Assembly: GCA_002432795.1 (NCBI GenBank)
Contig: DJGU01000069.1
Coordinates: 1-26,483 of the forward strand
Direction: 5' to 3'
Origin: Anaerolineaceae bacterium UBA5838
GTDB taxonomy: Bacteria > Chloroflexota > Anaerolineae > Anaerolineales > Anaerolineaceae
DNA length: 26,483 bases
A program made the position numbers and the translations under genes. The notes under the pieces were generated by a model. The model was not told where the DNA came from. It worked only from the letters and a program-made list of their open reading frames with translations, and did not search any database. Position 1 is the stretch's first letter; every line of letters begins with the position of its first letter. Positions 13,684 through 22,200 of this stretch are shown in pieces.

Positions 13684-15493
13684 GGTCAATTTCCTCTTGC
13701 AGGGCACTGTCAATCCGAGCCTGGATGTCGTAAATGTCCTTATAAATTCCATCCTGGTTGAGCAAGACCTCGTGCTCACCCATTTGAACGATCTTACCCT
13801 TGTCAAAAACCAGGATCAAATCAGCATTCATAATGCTCTGAATGCGATGCGCAATGATGAACGTGGTGCGATTGTTCATCAGGCTGTCCAGCGCTGCCCG
13901 GATCTGCACCTCGGTTTCCATATCCACCGATGAGGTGGAGTCATCCAAAATCAGGATGCGCGGGTTGATCAGCAGCGTGCGGGCGATCGCCAGGCGCTGC
14001 TTCTGCCCACCCGAAAGCGTCACACCCCGTTCGCCGACCAGGGTGTCGTACCCATTCTTGAAGCCGAGGATGACCTCGTGAATGGCGGCTTCGCGCGCGG
14101 CTTCTTCGATCTCTTCCTGGCTGACCTCGCGGTGCACGCCGTAGGTGATGTTGTCGCGGATCGAGCAGGAGAACAAAAACGGTTCCTGTTCCACGATTCC
14201 GATCTGTGAGCGCAGGAATTCGCGCGAGTACTCGTTCAGATTGACCCCATCCAGCAGGATCTGCCCGGAAGTCACATCGTAAAAGCGCGGCAGCAGGTTC
14301 ACCAGCGAGGTCTTACCCGAACCGGTGGAGCCCAGCAGCGCCACGACCTGTCCGGCTTCACAAGAAAAGCTGACGTCGTCCAGCACAAGGTAGTCTTTTT
14401 CGTAAGCAAAGCTGACCTGATCAAAGCAGATTTGCCCTTTGATGCCGTCTTCTGGTTGATAGGTGGCCGCGGTCATGTCTTCTTCAGGCGCTTGCAGCAC
14501 CACTGAGATACGCCCGAAGGATACCAAAGCCCGCGATGTGTCAATGATGAGCCGCCCAAGGTTGCGGATTGGCCAGATAAGCCAGCCTAAGAGCCCGTGA
14601 AAGCTGATGAAGTCTCCAAGGGTCATGACGCCGTTCAACACCATCGTTGCAGCGTAGAAGTTGCTTCCGATGGTCTGCGCGGAACAAATGATGTCCGAAA
14701 GTGGCCAAAACAAGGCGTGCATCCAGTTGAACTTCCTGCCAAGGCGGAACTTCTCGGCATTTTCTTTGTCAAACTTTTCGATCTCATAATCCTGCCGGGC
14801 AAATGCTTTCACCACGCGCACACCGGATAGATTTTCCTGCAGGTCCGTGGTCAGAATCGCGCCTTGCTCCTGGTAGGCTTCATATGCCTTGGAGAGACGT
14901 TTGAAGAAGACGATCGAAATCGCCAGGACAATCGGAATGATGATGATCGAGAACAATGCCAGGCGCAAATTGATGCGCGCGATGGCGATAAAGGATATGA
15001 TGAAGATCATCACAATGCGTCCCACACCGATTGCCTGTTCCGCAAAGAAGCGGCGCAGGGTGTCCACATCAGAGGTGGCGCGCTCCAGCAGGTCACCAGT
15101 CTTCGACTCGGAGTGATAGCTGTATGAAAGCCTCTGGATGTGATCGAAGAGATAATCGCGCAGCCGGCGGGTGGAGTTTTCAGCAGTGAAGTTTGCCATC
15201 CAGCTGCTCATGAAACTCGAAAGTGCCTGCAGGGCAATCAGAGCGCCAAAGGTCAGCGCCGAAAGTGTCAGCTCCGGTCCCATCAGACCTTCGTTCATCA
15301 TGCGGTCGATGAAAGTGCCCAGGAATACATACATGCCCGTGCGGGCAAACGCCGCCAGGGCGAGAAAGACCGTTGAGACGAAATAATGAAAATGATAACC
15401 GCGCATTAAATGCCACAAACTCAGCAGCTTGTTTTTGCTGCCAAGCACTCTGGGCATATCCAGCGGGATATAGGGTTCTTTTTGCTTGCTCAC
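13667..15493 (-). CDS. Heterodimeric ABC exporter, degenerate-site subunit
   Basis: 608 residues: an N-terminal six-helix membrane domain (about 30-330) and an ATPase domain with Walker A GSTGSGKT (388-395), signature LSGGQ (493-497) and switch histidine H549. The catalytic glutamate after Walker B is replaced: the motif reads LILDDST, with D518. That pattern marks the non-hydrolysing site in asymmetric exporters such as TM287/288, BmrCD and LmrCD. Its canonical LSGGQ completes the active site of the partner, whose own signature is altered, so the asymmetry is complementary. This is the first gene of the operon, behind a consensus promoter at 15548-15576. Confidence 0.93.
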   Translation of the reverse strand: MSKQKEPYIPLDMPRVLGSKNKLLSLWHLMRGYHFHYFVSTVFLALAAFARTGMYVFLGTFIDRMMNEGLMGPELTLSALTFGALIALQALSSFMSSWMANFTAENSTRRLRDYLFDHIQRLSYSYHSESKTGDLLERATSDVDTLRRFFAEQAIGVGRIVMIFIISFIAIARINLRLALFSIIIIPIVLAISIVFFKRLSKAYEAYQEQGAILTTDLQENLSGVRVVKAFARQDYEIEKFDKENAEKFRLGRKFNWMHALFWPLSDIICSAQTIGSNFYAATMVLNGVMTLGDFISFHGLLGWLIWPIRNLGRLIIDTSRALVSFGRISVVLQAPEEDMTAATYQPEDGIKGQICFDQVSFAYEKDYLVLDDVSFSCEAGQVVALLGSTGSGKTSLVNLLPRFYDVTSGQILLDGVNLNEYSREFLRSQIGIVEQEPFLFSCSIRDNITYGVHREVSQEEIEEAAREAAIHEVILGFKNGYDTLVGERGVTLSGGQKQRLAIARTLLINPRILILDDSTSSVDMETEVQIRAALDSLMNNRTTFIIAHRIQSIMNADLILVFDKGKIVQMGEHEVLLNQDGIYKDIYDIQARIDSALQEEIDRVESI

Positions 15494-15547
15494 TCTAACT
15501 CCAATTCAGCCAAAACCAGTTTTTCGTTTTGCACTGGCAAACAAAAA

Positions 15548-15576
15548 AGTATAACCCCCCGAATCTATAGAGTCAA
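15548..15576 (-). promoter_or_regulatory. Sigma70-type promoter for the heterodimeric exporter operon
   Basis: On the minus strand TTGACT (15576-15571) and TATACT (15553-15548) are separated by exactly 17 bases. The predicted transcript begins about 45 bases before the ATG at 15493. Confidence 0.65.
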
Positions 15577-15621
15577 AGGTTTTTTACATAAATGCCAATT
15601 GGTGTATCCGAAACTTTTAGT

Positions 15622-16389
15622 CTAAGGTCGGTGAACAGAATTTTCGTTCAAATTTTTTGACACATAGCTGAGCGAGTAATCGATAACCATCTGCTGTTCA
15701 TTTGCCAGCAGGATCACATGCGGCGACTCTTTCAGGATGACCAGCTCGAGTTCTTTGGAACCAAGCTTTCTTTGCAGAAGATCACTGGCTGCCAACTTAA
15801 CCGTGGCATCTTTTTTGCTGAAAAAAGCCAGTGTCGGCTGGGTTATTTTGCCAAGTGCTTTACGAGCCGCTTTCTGCAGCTTTAACATCTCAACGGCACC
15901 TTTTAGCGGATAGACGTTGTAACCCTTCCAAAGCAAGTTGTTCTTGCTGGGTTTCTTTTCGAGATATTTCATAACATACTGGAGCACATAAGCTACCTTC
16001 ATATTATTAACATACAAGGCTGGAGCATAAAGCAGCAAGCCTTTGATGTTTGGGTTTTTGGCTGCCAGGAGCAGACAAACCAGTCCGCCCATCGATTCCC
16101 CTGCCACCCATACCTCATCGCATTGCTCACGCAACTTTTCATATTCACTTTCTGCGGTTTGGAGCCAATCCTGCCAGCGGACATTGTTCAAATCATCCGG
16201 GTACGTTCCGTGCCCGGGCAGCAGTGGCGCGCTCACAGTGTAGCCGGCAGCGTTTAAACGCTCGCCCAAAGGCCGCACTTCGGCGGTCGTGGCAGTGAAG
16301 CCGTGCAGCAACAAGAAACCCGTCTTTCCGCCTTGATAGGTGAAAGACGAGCCATCCAACTCTGGGTGAATCATGTAATTTTCAGCCAT
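15622..16389 (-). CDS. Alpha/beta hydrolase, Est30-like carboxylesterase
   Basis: 255 residues from the ATG at 16387-16389, which follows GAGAGG; a longer in-frame start at 16440 adds 17 residues with no ribosome binding site. The serine hydrolase triad is visible: S99 in GESMGG, D194 in SKKDATVK and H224 in ESPHVILL. HGF at 29-31 supplies the oxyanion hole, and KTGFLLLHGFT is characteristic of Est30-type esterases and monoacylglycerol-lipase-like enzymes. No signal peptide is present, so it should act in the cytosol on short acyl esters or monoglycerides. It reads toward the exporter operon but lies upstream of that operon's promoter, so it is probably a separate unit. Confidence 0.9.
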   Translation of the reverse strand: MAENYMIHPELDGSSFTYQGGKTGFLLLHGFTATTAEVRPLGERLNAAGYTVSAPLLPGHGTYPDDLNNVRWQDWLQTAESEYEKLREQCDEVWVAGESMGGLVCLLLAAKNPNIKGLLLYAPALYVNNMKVAYVLQYVMKYLEKKPSKNNLLWKGYNVYPLKGAVEMLKLQKAARKALGKITQPTLAFFSKKDATVKLAASDLLQRKLGSKELELVILKESPHVILLANEQQMVIDYSLSYVSKNLNENSVHRP

Positions 16390-16502
16390 AAAAACCTCTC
16401 GTGCAATTGTATCAAATTCCCTGCCAGGAATCCCTTCCAAACCTTTGCTTTAATGTATTTTGTCGTATCTTGGGTCCATTTGCTCAAGAAGCAGGGTGTG
16501 TG

Positions 16503-16638
16503 TTGTTCCAAGCGCAACTTGTAGGGTGGGTCGATGTGCCCGCAATACCCTGTTACGGGGGCAAAGGGCAAGGTATGAGGCGTTCCGATTGCAAATTGTA
16601 GGGTGGGTCCATGTGCCCGCGAAGCAGGGTATGGCGTC
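16503..16638. repeat. Tandem GTAGGGTGGGTC...TGCCCGC repeat, two units
   Basis: Two units of about 40 bases, starting near 16503 and 16580, share GTTCC, GCAA and TTGTAGGGTGGGTC followed by ATGTGCCCGC. The second continues GAAGCAGGGTATGG. The same TGCCCGCGAAGCAGGGTAT string is found at 548-567, inside the composite element near the RAYT, so this is one family found in two places. Confidence 0.7.
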
Positions 16639-16807
16639 ACTAAATATTTACAAGAGCAAGCTTAATCATAGCCAACCCACCGACAAACTTGTAGGTCGGA
16701 CGAAGTACCAGCGAAGCTGTGTAATGAGACCGCTGGTGGATGTGGGCTTGCAGGGGATGTGTTGCGGGCTCACTCCGACAAACCGAACACATACCACGCC
16801 TTACAAC

Positions 16808-16858
16808 TAAGAATCTTAATGGCAGAGGGGCAAGATCCTTCGTTCCTCAGGATGACAA
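16808..16858. repeat. Second copy of the AAGAATCTT...AAGATCCTTC repeat
   Basis: TAAGAATCTTAATGG and, about 15 bases later, CAAGATCCTTCG...CAGGATGACAAC match the right-hand part of the repeat at 391-495. The halves are roughly complementary (AAGAATCTT against AAGATCCTT) and can form an imperfect hairpin. Confidence 0.65.
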
Positions 16859-17165
16859 CGATGATAAATGTCATGGGGTCCTCAATACCCTACGGGCACT
16901 GACCCACCCCCAGGGCGTTTCACGATTCGCCCTGCAAGGAATAGGTTGAAATGGTGGGGTAGTGGGATAAGTGCGCCTGACCTACTTCTTAATTGGGGTC
17001 ATTTAGATTGCTTACGAAATAGTACACTACGTGTCACAAATGAGGTTCGCAATGACAGATTAAACACCAGATCGACGTAAACCAATCCAAGGACAATGTT
17101 TTGACGGAGCACCGGTATTAATGCCAATTCCCTGACGGGCATTTTGTTTCGTGCTTAATTTTTAC

Positions 17166-17240
17166 TGTCATTGCGAGACCTTTGCCGGGAAAAATTTTAT
17201 GTGGTGCCAAGCAGTAATTTGGCAAAGGTCGCGGCAATCT
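17166..17240. repeat. TGTCATTGCGAGACC-type inverted repeat
   Basis: GACCTTTGCC (17177-17186) pairs perfectly with GGCAAAGGTC (17221-17230) across a 34-base loop. Outer flanks TGTCATTGCGA and GCGGCAATCT extend the pairing imperfectly. The outer sequence is a form commonly met in bacterial dispersed repeats (general knowledge). Confidence 0.7.
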
Positions 17241-17547
17241 AAAATATGTGTGCACAAACAAGACGAGGAAGTTGTATGAGTATTGACCCGTGTGACTATC
17301 AAACGGTAGTCCTAGCCGTAGGTCAGGTCATCGTGCTCGTAGAGTATGCGATCCTTTGACCTGACATTATGATGCTCACATTAACATAGAATGAGGCGGA
17401 ACGGGACACCCTATCCGCTTCGCTACCAGGGCAGGGCTTCGTTCCCTTGGATAGGCTGCCAGATGTAGGTCGGATTGCGTTTCACCTGCCCCTGCGCCTA
17501 GGGAATGGGGTTCAATCCGGCTCTCCTCCTACTTCCGCGCTTCCAAT

Positions 17548-17573
17548 AAAAAAGGCGACCCTTCCAGATCGCC
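17548..17573 (-). terminator. Intrinsic terminator of the lipoprotein gene
   Basis: On the minus strand GGCGA and TCGCC form a stem around a 10-base loop, followed by six T residues (plus-strand 17548-17553). It lies 23 bases past the lipoprotein stop codon. Confidence 0.75.
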
Positions 17574-17595
17574 CATCGAAAAAAACCGTAATATT

Positions 17596-18528
17596 TTACT
17601 GTTCCCAATATTCCAGCTTATCCACGCTGGTCTTGAAATTGACCGTGCCGGCAGACATCGAGATAAAACCGAAGGTTCCGGGATCCGGCAAGCGACTATC
17701 CGTCGCAGATCCCACCTTTATGCCATTGATAAAAAATTCAAATTGATCACCCTTCGCCAGGATACCGATGCGATTGGCTTCATTGGCTGGTTTAAAAGCG
17801 TTGCTGCCCTGATAATCCAGAATATTAATGATCTGATTGTTCCGCGTGTAATAACTGAAACCCCATGTGCCGTCGCAGGTCACACCCATGTAGTAAAACT
17901 CCTGGGACTCATCCCAACGGATCACCAGCCCAAAACGATCCTGCCCGCTGCAGTTGGGGCGGGTGATGGTCGTCTCAAAATAGGCGTCTTTCACTTCGGG
18001 GTAGGTGGTATACCAGCTACTCCAGTAAGGCGTCCCTTTTGAGAAAGTATGCAACTGCCCGCCAGAAACGGTGATAAGGAAAAAATCATCTTCGTAAGGC
18101 CATTCCCCCGCTGTTGAAAAATCTTCAAGGAAATCCGGCTCCCCGAGCTGTGCCACGGGGTCACCATCTGCCGGCTCAGCAGTGGCAGTGGGGGCTGTGG
18201 TGGCAGTTGCCGTTGGCTCAGGAGTGTTTGTGGCGCTTGGTTGCGGCTCTGGGGTGGGGGCAGCAGCTTCTGTTTTGGTCGGTTCCGGTAGAATTTCTGT
18301 AGCTTCCTCGCTTGTTGGTTCCGGAACAATTTCCGTGGTTGGCTCGGCAGTTGCTGGAGGACTTTCCTCTTCCCGGGTTGGGACAGGAATCAAAGTGGTT
18401 TCCGGAGCGTTGGTCAGGATCAACGCGACGTTGGTCTGCACGATCTCCTCACTGCTTAGCTCATTTGTGGGATAATTGCACGCAGCAAGCATCAAACAAA
18501 TCAGGAGAACAGGGATTATCTTTTTCAT
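17596..18528 (-). CDS. Surface lipoprotein with P/T/E-rich linker and LamG-like domain
   Basis: 310 residues from the ATG at 18526-18528, preceded by AAGGAAG; an in-frame ATG at 18618 would bury the signal peptide and was rejected. The signal peptide ends in the lipobox LMLAAC, so C17 should be lipidated. Residues about 35-135 are a low-complexity tether of Pro, Thr, Glu and Ala (EPTSEEATEILPEPT and similar). Residues about 140-310 resemble a concanavalin-type jelly roll: aromatic-rich strands such as FGLVIRWDESQEFYYMGVTCDG and the closing GTFGFISMSAG. Such folds often bind carbohydrate. No catalytic motif was recognised. It is probably a cell-surface binding or sensing protein transcribed alone; it is divergent from the gene at 18698. 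Confidence 0.75.
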   Translation of the reverse strand: MKKIIPVLLICLMLAACNYPTNELSSEEIVQTNVALILTNAPETTLIPVPTREEESPPATAEPTTEIVPEPTSEEATEILPEPTKTEAAAPTPEPQPSATNTPEPTATATTAPTATAEPADGDPVAQLGEPDFLEDFSTAGEWPYEDDFFLITVSGGQLHTFSKGTPYWSSWYTTYPEVKDAYFETTITRPNCSGQDRFGLVIRWDESQEFYYMGVTCDGTWGFSYYTRNNQIINILDYQGSNAFKPANEANRIGILAKGDQFEFFINGIKVGSATDSRLPDPGTFGFISMSAGTVNFKTSVDKLEYWEQ

Positions 18529-18697
18529 AGTCACTTCCTTCACTTTCTGTTTGCGTTGATAGTTGCAATAATCAGTCCAAAAGATCAGTCCGAGCAGATT
18601 AACGCATCTTAACATCATCCCTTGGTTTGGATATTATAATAAAACGAACCGAATCCTGTTGTTCAGCGTTAATAAACAAGATTAGAAAAGGAAATTT

Positions 18698-19876
18698 ATG
18701 GATTTATTTGCTAAATGTAACAGATATAAAGACGCGGAAGTTGCCCGCAAAGCCGGCACTTATCCTTACTTCATCCCCCTTGATCGCAGCGAAGGTACAG
18801 AAGTCATTTTTGAAGGTCGCCGGATCATTATGTGCGGTTCCAACAACTACCTGGGGCTCACCATGCATCCCAAAGTGCGGGAAGCCGCAAAAAATGCCAT
18901 CGACCTCTACGGCACGAGCTGTACCGGTTCGCGCTTTCTGAATGGCAACATGACCATCATCGAAGACCTCGAGCGAGAGCTGGCTGAGTGGGTTGGCAAG
19001 GAAGCCGCTCTGGTTTTCTCAACCGGTATGCAGGTTAACCTCGGCACGATTAGCTCTCTGATCGCCAAGAAAGATGTCGTTATCCTCGACAAAGAAGACC
19101 ACGCCAGCATCGTCGATGGGGCCCGCTTGGGTATGGGCAAGATCGAACGCTTCCGCCACAACGACGTTGGGCATCTCGAGCGTGTGCTCAAAAGCCTGCC
19201 CGACGAGGCCGGAAAATTATTGGTCATGGATGGACTTTTCAGCATGGAAGGTGATATTGCTCCACTGCCTGAGATTATTCCCTTGTGCGAAAAGTACGGT
19301 GTGCGTCTGATGGTTGATGACGCCCATGCCATGGGTATTCTCGGTGAGGGTCATGGCACAGCTGCCCATTTTGGCGTGACGGACCAAGTGGACCTGATCA
19401 TGTCCACTTTCAGCAAGTCCTTTGCCTCCATTGGCGGTTTTGTGGCTGGCGATTTCCCCGTGATCGACTACATCAAGCACCATGCCCGCAGTTTGATCTT
19501 CAGCGCCAGCATCCCGCCCGCCAACACCGCCACCGTCCTGGCAGCACTGCAGGTCATGCGCGATGAGCCTGAGATGTTTGCCAATCTCAAAGCCAACGGC
19601 GACTTCATGCGTGAGGGATTCAAAGCGCTTGGGTTTGACACCGGTCAATCTGTGACCCCCATTATCCCGATCATCATCGGCGATAATGACCGCACCTTCA
19701 AGATGTGGCGCGATCTCTTTGATGCCGGCGTGTTTGTGAATCCTGTCATCGCCCCAGCCACCGCCCCGGGCCGGCAATTGCTGCGTACCAGCTACATGGC
19801 CACCCACACCCGTCCGCAGCTGGAACGCGTCTTGGAAACCTTTGCCAGGGTAGGTCGGGCGAACGGATTGATTTAA
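18698..19876 (+). CDS. Alpha-oxoamine synthase, serine palmitoyltransferase-like
   Basis: 392 residues, fold-type I PLP enzyme. The PLP lysine is K240 in STFSKSFASIGGFVAGD; D207 and H210 in VDDAHAMG contact the cofactor. The family includes KBL, BioF, HemA and serine palmitoyltransferase (SPT). The segments SNNYLGL, YGTSCTGSRFLNGNM and TFSKSFASIGG fit bacterial SPT better than KBL or BioF, which usually have TLGKA at the lysine. SPT joins serine and an acyl thioester to 3-ketosphinganine, the first step of sphingolipid synthesis. No other sphingolipid or biotin gene is in the window to confirm this. AAAGGAAATTTATGG supports the start. Two hairpins downstream end the unit. Family is certain; the exact substrate pair is not. 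Confidence 0.88.
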   Translation: MDLFAKCNRYKDAEVARKAGTYPYFIPLDRSEGTEVIFEGRRIIMCGSNNYLGLTMHPKVREAAKNAIDLYGTSCTGSRFLNGNMTIIEDLERELAEWVGKEAALVFSTGMQVNLGTISSLIAKKDVVILDKEDHASIVDGARLGMGKIERFRHNDVGHLERVLKSLPDEAGKLLVMDGLFSMEGDIAPLPEIIPLCEKYGVRLMVDDAHAMGILGEGHGTAAHFGVTDQVDLIMSTFSKSFASIGGFVAGDFPVIDYIKHHARSLIFSASIPPANTATVLAALQVMRDEPEMFANLKANGDFMREGFKALGFDTGQSVTPIIPIIIGDNDRTFKMWRDLFDAGVFVNPVIAPATAPGRQLLRTSYMATHTRPQLERVLETFARVGRANGLI

Positions 19877-19910
19877 TCCCGGAAATCACCTAAGTTTTCT
19901 ATCAGAAGAA

Positions 19911-19949
19911 AAAAAGAGTGAGATTATCAAAAGATCTCACTCTTTTTTT
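19911..19949 (+). terminator. Strong intrinsic terminator
   Basis: GAGTGAGAT (19916-19924) pairs with ATCTCACTC (19934-19942), extended by five A against T, then a run of seven T residues. The A run on the left makes it potentially bidirectional. It ends the oxoamine synthase transcript 35 bases after the stop codon. Confidence 0.9.
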
Positions 19950-20042
19950 ATAACAGGGATGCCAGTAAGTTAAGCTGAAACTTTATGGTTTAAGCGGCAC
20001 CGCCCGGACTTCTGCGGCACAAGATCTCCAGGAATGGATACC

Positions 20043-20078
20043 AAAAAAGCACTTCTTGCAAATAAAAGCAAGAAGTGC
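20043..20078. terminator. Second 11-bp hairpin with A6 flank
   Basis: GCACTTCTTGC (20049-20059) is a perfect inverted match to GCAAGAAGTGC (20068-20078) with an 8-base loop. The six A residues at 20043-20048 become a T tract on the minus strand, so the hairpin reads best as a minus-strand terminator; on the plus strand the tail is only CTTTCGTCTT. No minus-strand gene was seen to its right before 22264. Confidence 0.6.
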
Positions 20079-20277
20079 CTTTCGTCTTGTATGGGGGAAA
20101 AAAACATAACAAGCCGGGAAAAGTCAAAATGATTAAGAGCGGTGCGGTCAATAATTGGAAAGAAGTTTTACTTGATATTTGTCTGAAGCCAGTGGCACAA
20201 CAGCACTTAATGTGGCATTAGCTTCTTCTTCATATGGCTCTCATCGGCGTGTAGATCTGTTTCACTATCTATAGTTG
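20079..20277. other. Non-coding stretch, no feature recognised
   Basis: Together with the terminators before it and the promoter region after it, this belongs to a 516-base gap. No coding frame, tRNA or known RNA motif was recognised in these 199 bases. Confidence 0.5.
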
Positions 20278-20303
20278 GTACTCAAATTCCTTGTACTCAA
20301 ATT
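20278..20303. promoter_or_regulatory. Direct repeat GTACTCAAATT x2, possible operator
   Basis: GTACTCAAATT occurs at 20278-20288 and 20293-20303, 15 bases start to start, and ends 5 bases before a TTGACA hexamer. The position suits an activator or repressor site for the beta-helix gene at 20393. Chance cannot be excluded with only two copies. Confidence 0.4.
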
Positions 20304-20308
20304 TCTCA

Positions 20309-20334
20309 TTGACAGGTGGATTTATTGATATAAT
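20309..20334 (+). promoter_or_regulatory. Possible promoter for the beta-helix gene
   Basis: TTGACA (20309-20314) and TATAAT (20329-20334) are both perfect hexamers, but the spacer is 14 bases instead of the usual 16-18. Such a promoter would probably need help, and the direct repeats just upstream could supply it. Confidence 0.4.
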
Positions 20335-20392
20335 TTAGCCACATACATCCGTTATTTTTCTAATCAAAACTGAGTAGTTCAGGAGGGCTGTT

Positions 20393-22177
20393 ATGAACTT
20401 TAGAGCGTTCCACCGGGTTTTAGCAAGCGTAATCCTGTTACTTTCCCTTTTCTCGACAACTATTGATGTACACGCCGAAGAACACAACTTTGGAGTAAAC
20501 TCCAGCGCGGATACCAGCGATGCTGATCCAGGCGACACCGTCTGTGCCGATGCTTCCGGACAGTGCACACTGAGGGCAGCCATGGAGGAAGCCGCAGAAC
20601 TTTATTTGGATGGACCAACAGATACGATCAATATCGGGTTTAACCTGCCCTATCCGCACACGATTGTCCTTGAAGATGATCTGCCTCCTTTGTACGCCAA
20701 CGTGATCAATGAAAATCTATATCGGGTCATCATCGATGGTGATTATGAGTATTCCGGCTTCTACGGCACCTCAGCCAGCACAACAATCAGCGGCCTACAA
20801 CTGCAAAAATTCGAGACTTATGCCATCAAGAATCCGGTGCACGGAGAAGATTATATTATCGACAACATTATCATCTTTAACCATGGAAACGGCATAGCCT
20901 TAATTGGTTCAGAATCAGAACTGGCCGGGGGAACGACTACTATCCAGAGTAATTACATCGGCTATGACCCCATCAGTGAAGAGGATCGAAGCAACAGCCA
21001 AAACGGGATAAGCATTATCAGTGATGTGTCTGTTAACCGTTCACTCATTTACATAGGTGGAACGAAAATCACTGAAGGCAACGTCATATCAGGGAACAGT
21101 TCGAATGGAATCTATATTGACAGCGCGAGTTTGAATTTTTCTGTAGCCATTCGCGGAAATTATATTGGCACGGATGATTCTGGAAATATTGAAATTCAAA
21201 ATGAAAACGATGGTATTTACGTGAGGGAGTTTCTCGGACAGCTTATCATTGGCGGGCTTGGAGATTTTGGCAACCTGATCTCCGGGAACAATATGCACGG
21301 CATGACCATCCAGGATGCAACTGCACAAACTTTGGTGCAGGGCAACACCTTTGGCACAAATGCGGACGAAAGCGCGTATTTACCAAACAGGCTGTGGGAT
21401 ATTTCGATCTATGACAGTACTTACCTAACCATTGGAGGAGACAGCACAAGTTATGGCAATGTTTTGATGGACGGCATTTATGGCACTTCAATTGACCATC
21501 CTATTCAACGTCTCGAAATAAAAGCCAATTGGATTGGCATCTCTCGAACTGGATTGATCAGATCTGCCTCCTATAACTCGAAAGGTATTGAGCTTAAGGA
21601 CGTGACCAATCAATCTGTTATTTCATTTAACAAGATCACAAAATTTTCGAAAGGAATTGTAATCAGTGACAAAGACGTGAATTCAAATATCGCCATCCTG
21701 AATAACAGCATCTATAACAATACCATTCTGGGCATTGACCTGAACGATAACGGGGTCACTCCAAACGATGACCGGGATGCTGATATTGGACCCAATGGGC
21801 TGCAGAATTTCCCAATCATATCCAATGTCGAAGTGACACAATATGGTGATGCGAAGCAGGTGATGTTTGATTTGTCACTTGAAGCAGTACCCAGCACTGC
21901 CTACCGCCTGCAGGTGTTTAGCAGCCCCTTCTGCAACCAGAGCGGCTATGGGGAAGGCAAACAAATTTTTTACTCCGCAAATGTCTCAACCGACGAAAAT
22001 GGGTATTCTGAGATCAACGAAGTCACAGATTGGTACCCGACCAATATTATCGGCCCCTGTCTGACAGCCACAGCCACCTTGATGGACGGCACAACCCCGG
22101 TTGCTACCAGCGAGTTCTCGCCAGGGGTGATGGCCTGGGAGCCGGAAAAGCTCTACCTGCCGATGATCGTGAAGTAG
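20393..22177 (+). CDS. Secreted CSLREA-type right-handed beta-helix protein
   Basis: 594 residues. The signal peptide (about 1-28) ends at VHA. Residues 33-70 fit the CSLREA domain: VNSSADTSDADPGDTVCADASGQCTLRAAMEEA, here with CTLRAA. Residues about 85-450 are short strands with recurring Asn and Gly (NVISGNSSNGIYI, IRGNYIGTDDSGN, NLISGNNMHGMTI), the pattern of pectate-lyase-like parallel beta-helices. Residues about 470-580 form a beta-sandwich-like tail domain (QNFPIISNVEV). The protein ends in KLYLPMIVK, nearly identical to the ends of the two proteins encoded next. It is probably extracellular or surface-bound. No catalytic residues were identified. AGGAGG at 20381 supports the start. Confidence 0.85.
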   Translation: MNFRAFHRVLASVILLLSLFSTTIDVHAEEHNFGVNSSADTSDADPGDTVCADASGQCTLRAAMEEAAELYLDGPTDTINIGFNLPYPHTIVLEDDLPPLYANVINENLYRVIIDGDYEYSGFYGTSASTTISGLQLQKFETYAIKNPVHGEDYIIDNIIIFNHGNGIALIGSESELAGGTTTIQSNYIGYDPISEEDRSNSQNGISIISDVSVNRSLIYIGGTKITEGNVISGNSSNGIYIDSASLNFSVAIRGNYIGTDDSGNIEIQNENDGIYVREFLGQLIIGGLGDFGNLISGNNMHGMTIQDATAQTLVQGNTFGTNADESAYLPNRLWDISIYDSTYLTIGGDSTSYGNVLMDGIYGTSIDHPIQRLEIKANWIGISRTGLIRSASYNSKGIELKDVTNQSVISFNKITKFSKGIVISDKDVNSNIAILNNSIYNNTILGIDLNDNGVTPNDDRDADIGPNGLQNFPIISNVEVTQYGDAKQVMFDLSLEAVPSTAYRLQVFSSPFCNQSGYGEGKQIFYSANVSTDENGYSEINEVTDWYPTNIIGPCLTATATLMDGTTPVATSEFSPGVMAWEPEKLYLPMIVK

Positions 22178-22200
22178 TATCTAAAGCAATAACGAAAAGA

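Larger units (their letters stand above)
16390..17547. other. Non-coding, repeat-rich gap
   Basis: About 1.15 kb without a convincing gene. It contains dispersed palindromes annotated separately, plus smaller ones such as ATGTGTT...AACACAT (about 16757-16795) and CCTATCC...GGATAGG (about 17409-17457). Short frames have no ribosome binding sites or recognisable products. Confidence 0.7.

Noticed and set aside
13684..13806. Upstream extension of the second exporter subunit
   Set aside because: These 41 codons overlap the partner gene and look unlike an exporter N terminus; the GTG at 13683 has a good ribosome binding site and gives a length matching the partner.
16460..16949. Chain of short plus-strand frames
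   Set aside because: They translate dispersed repeats, lack ribosome binding sites and overlap each other in different frames.
19217..19807. Minus-strand frame of 196 codons
   Set aside because: Antisense shadow of the PLP enzyme, which has clear active-site motifs on the plus strand.
22135..22177. LPXTG sortase signal at the beta-helix C terminus
   Set aside because: The tail is LPMIVK directly at the stop codon, with no Thr-Gly, membrane helix or basic cluster after it.
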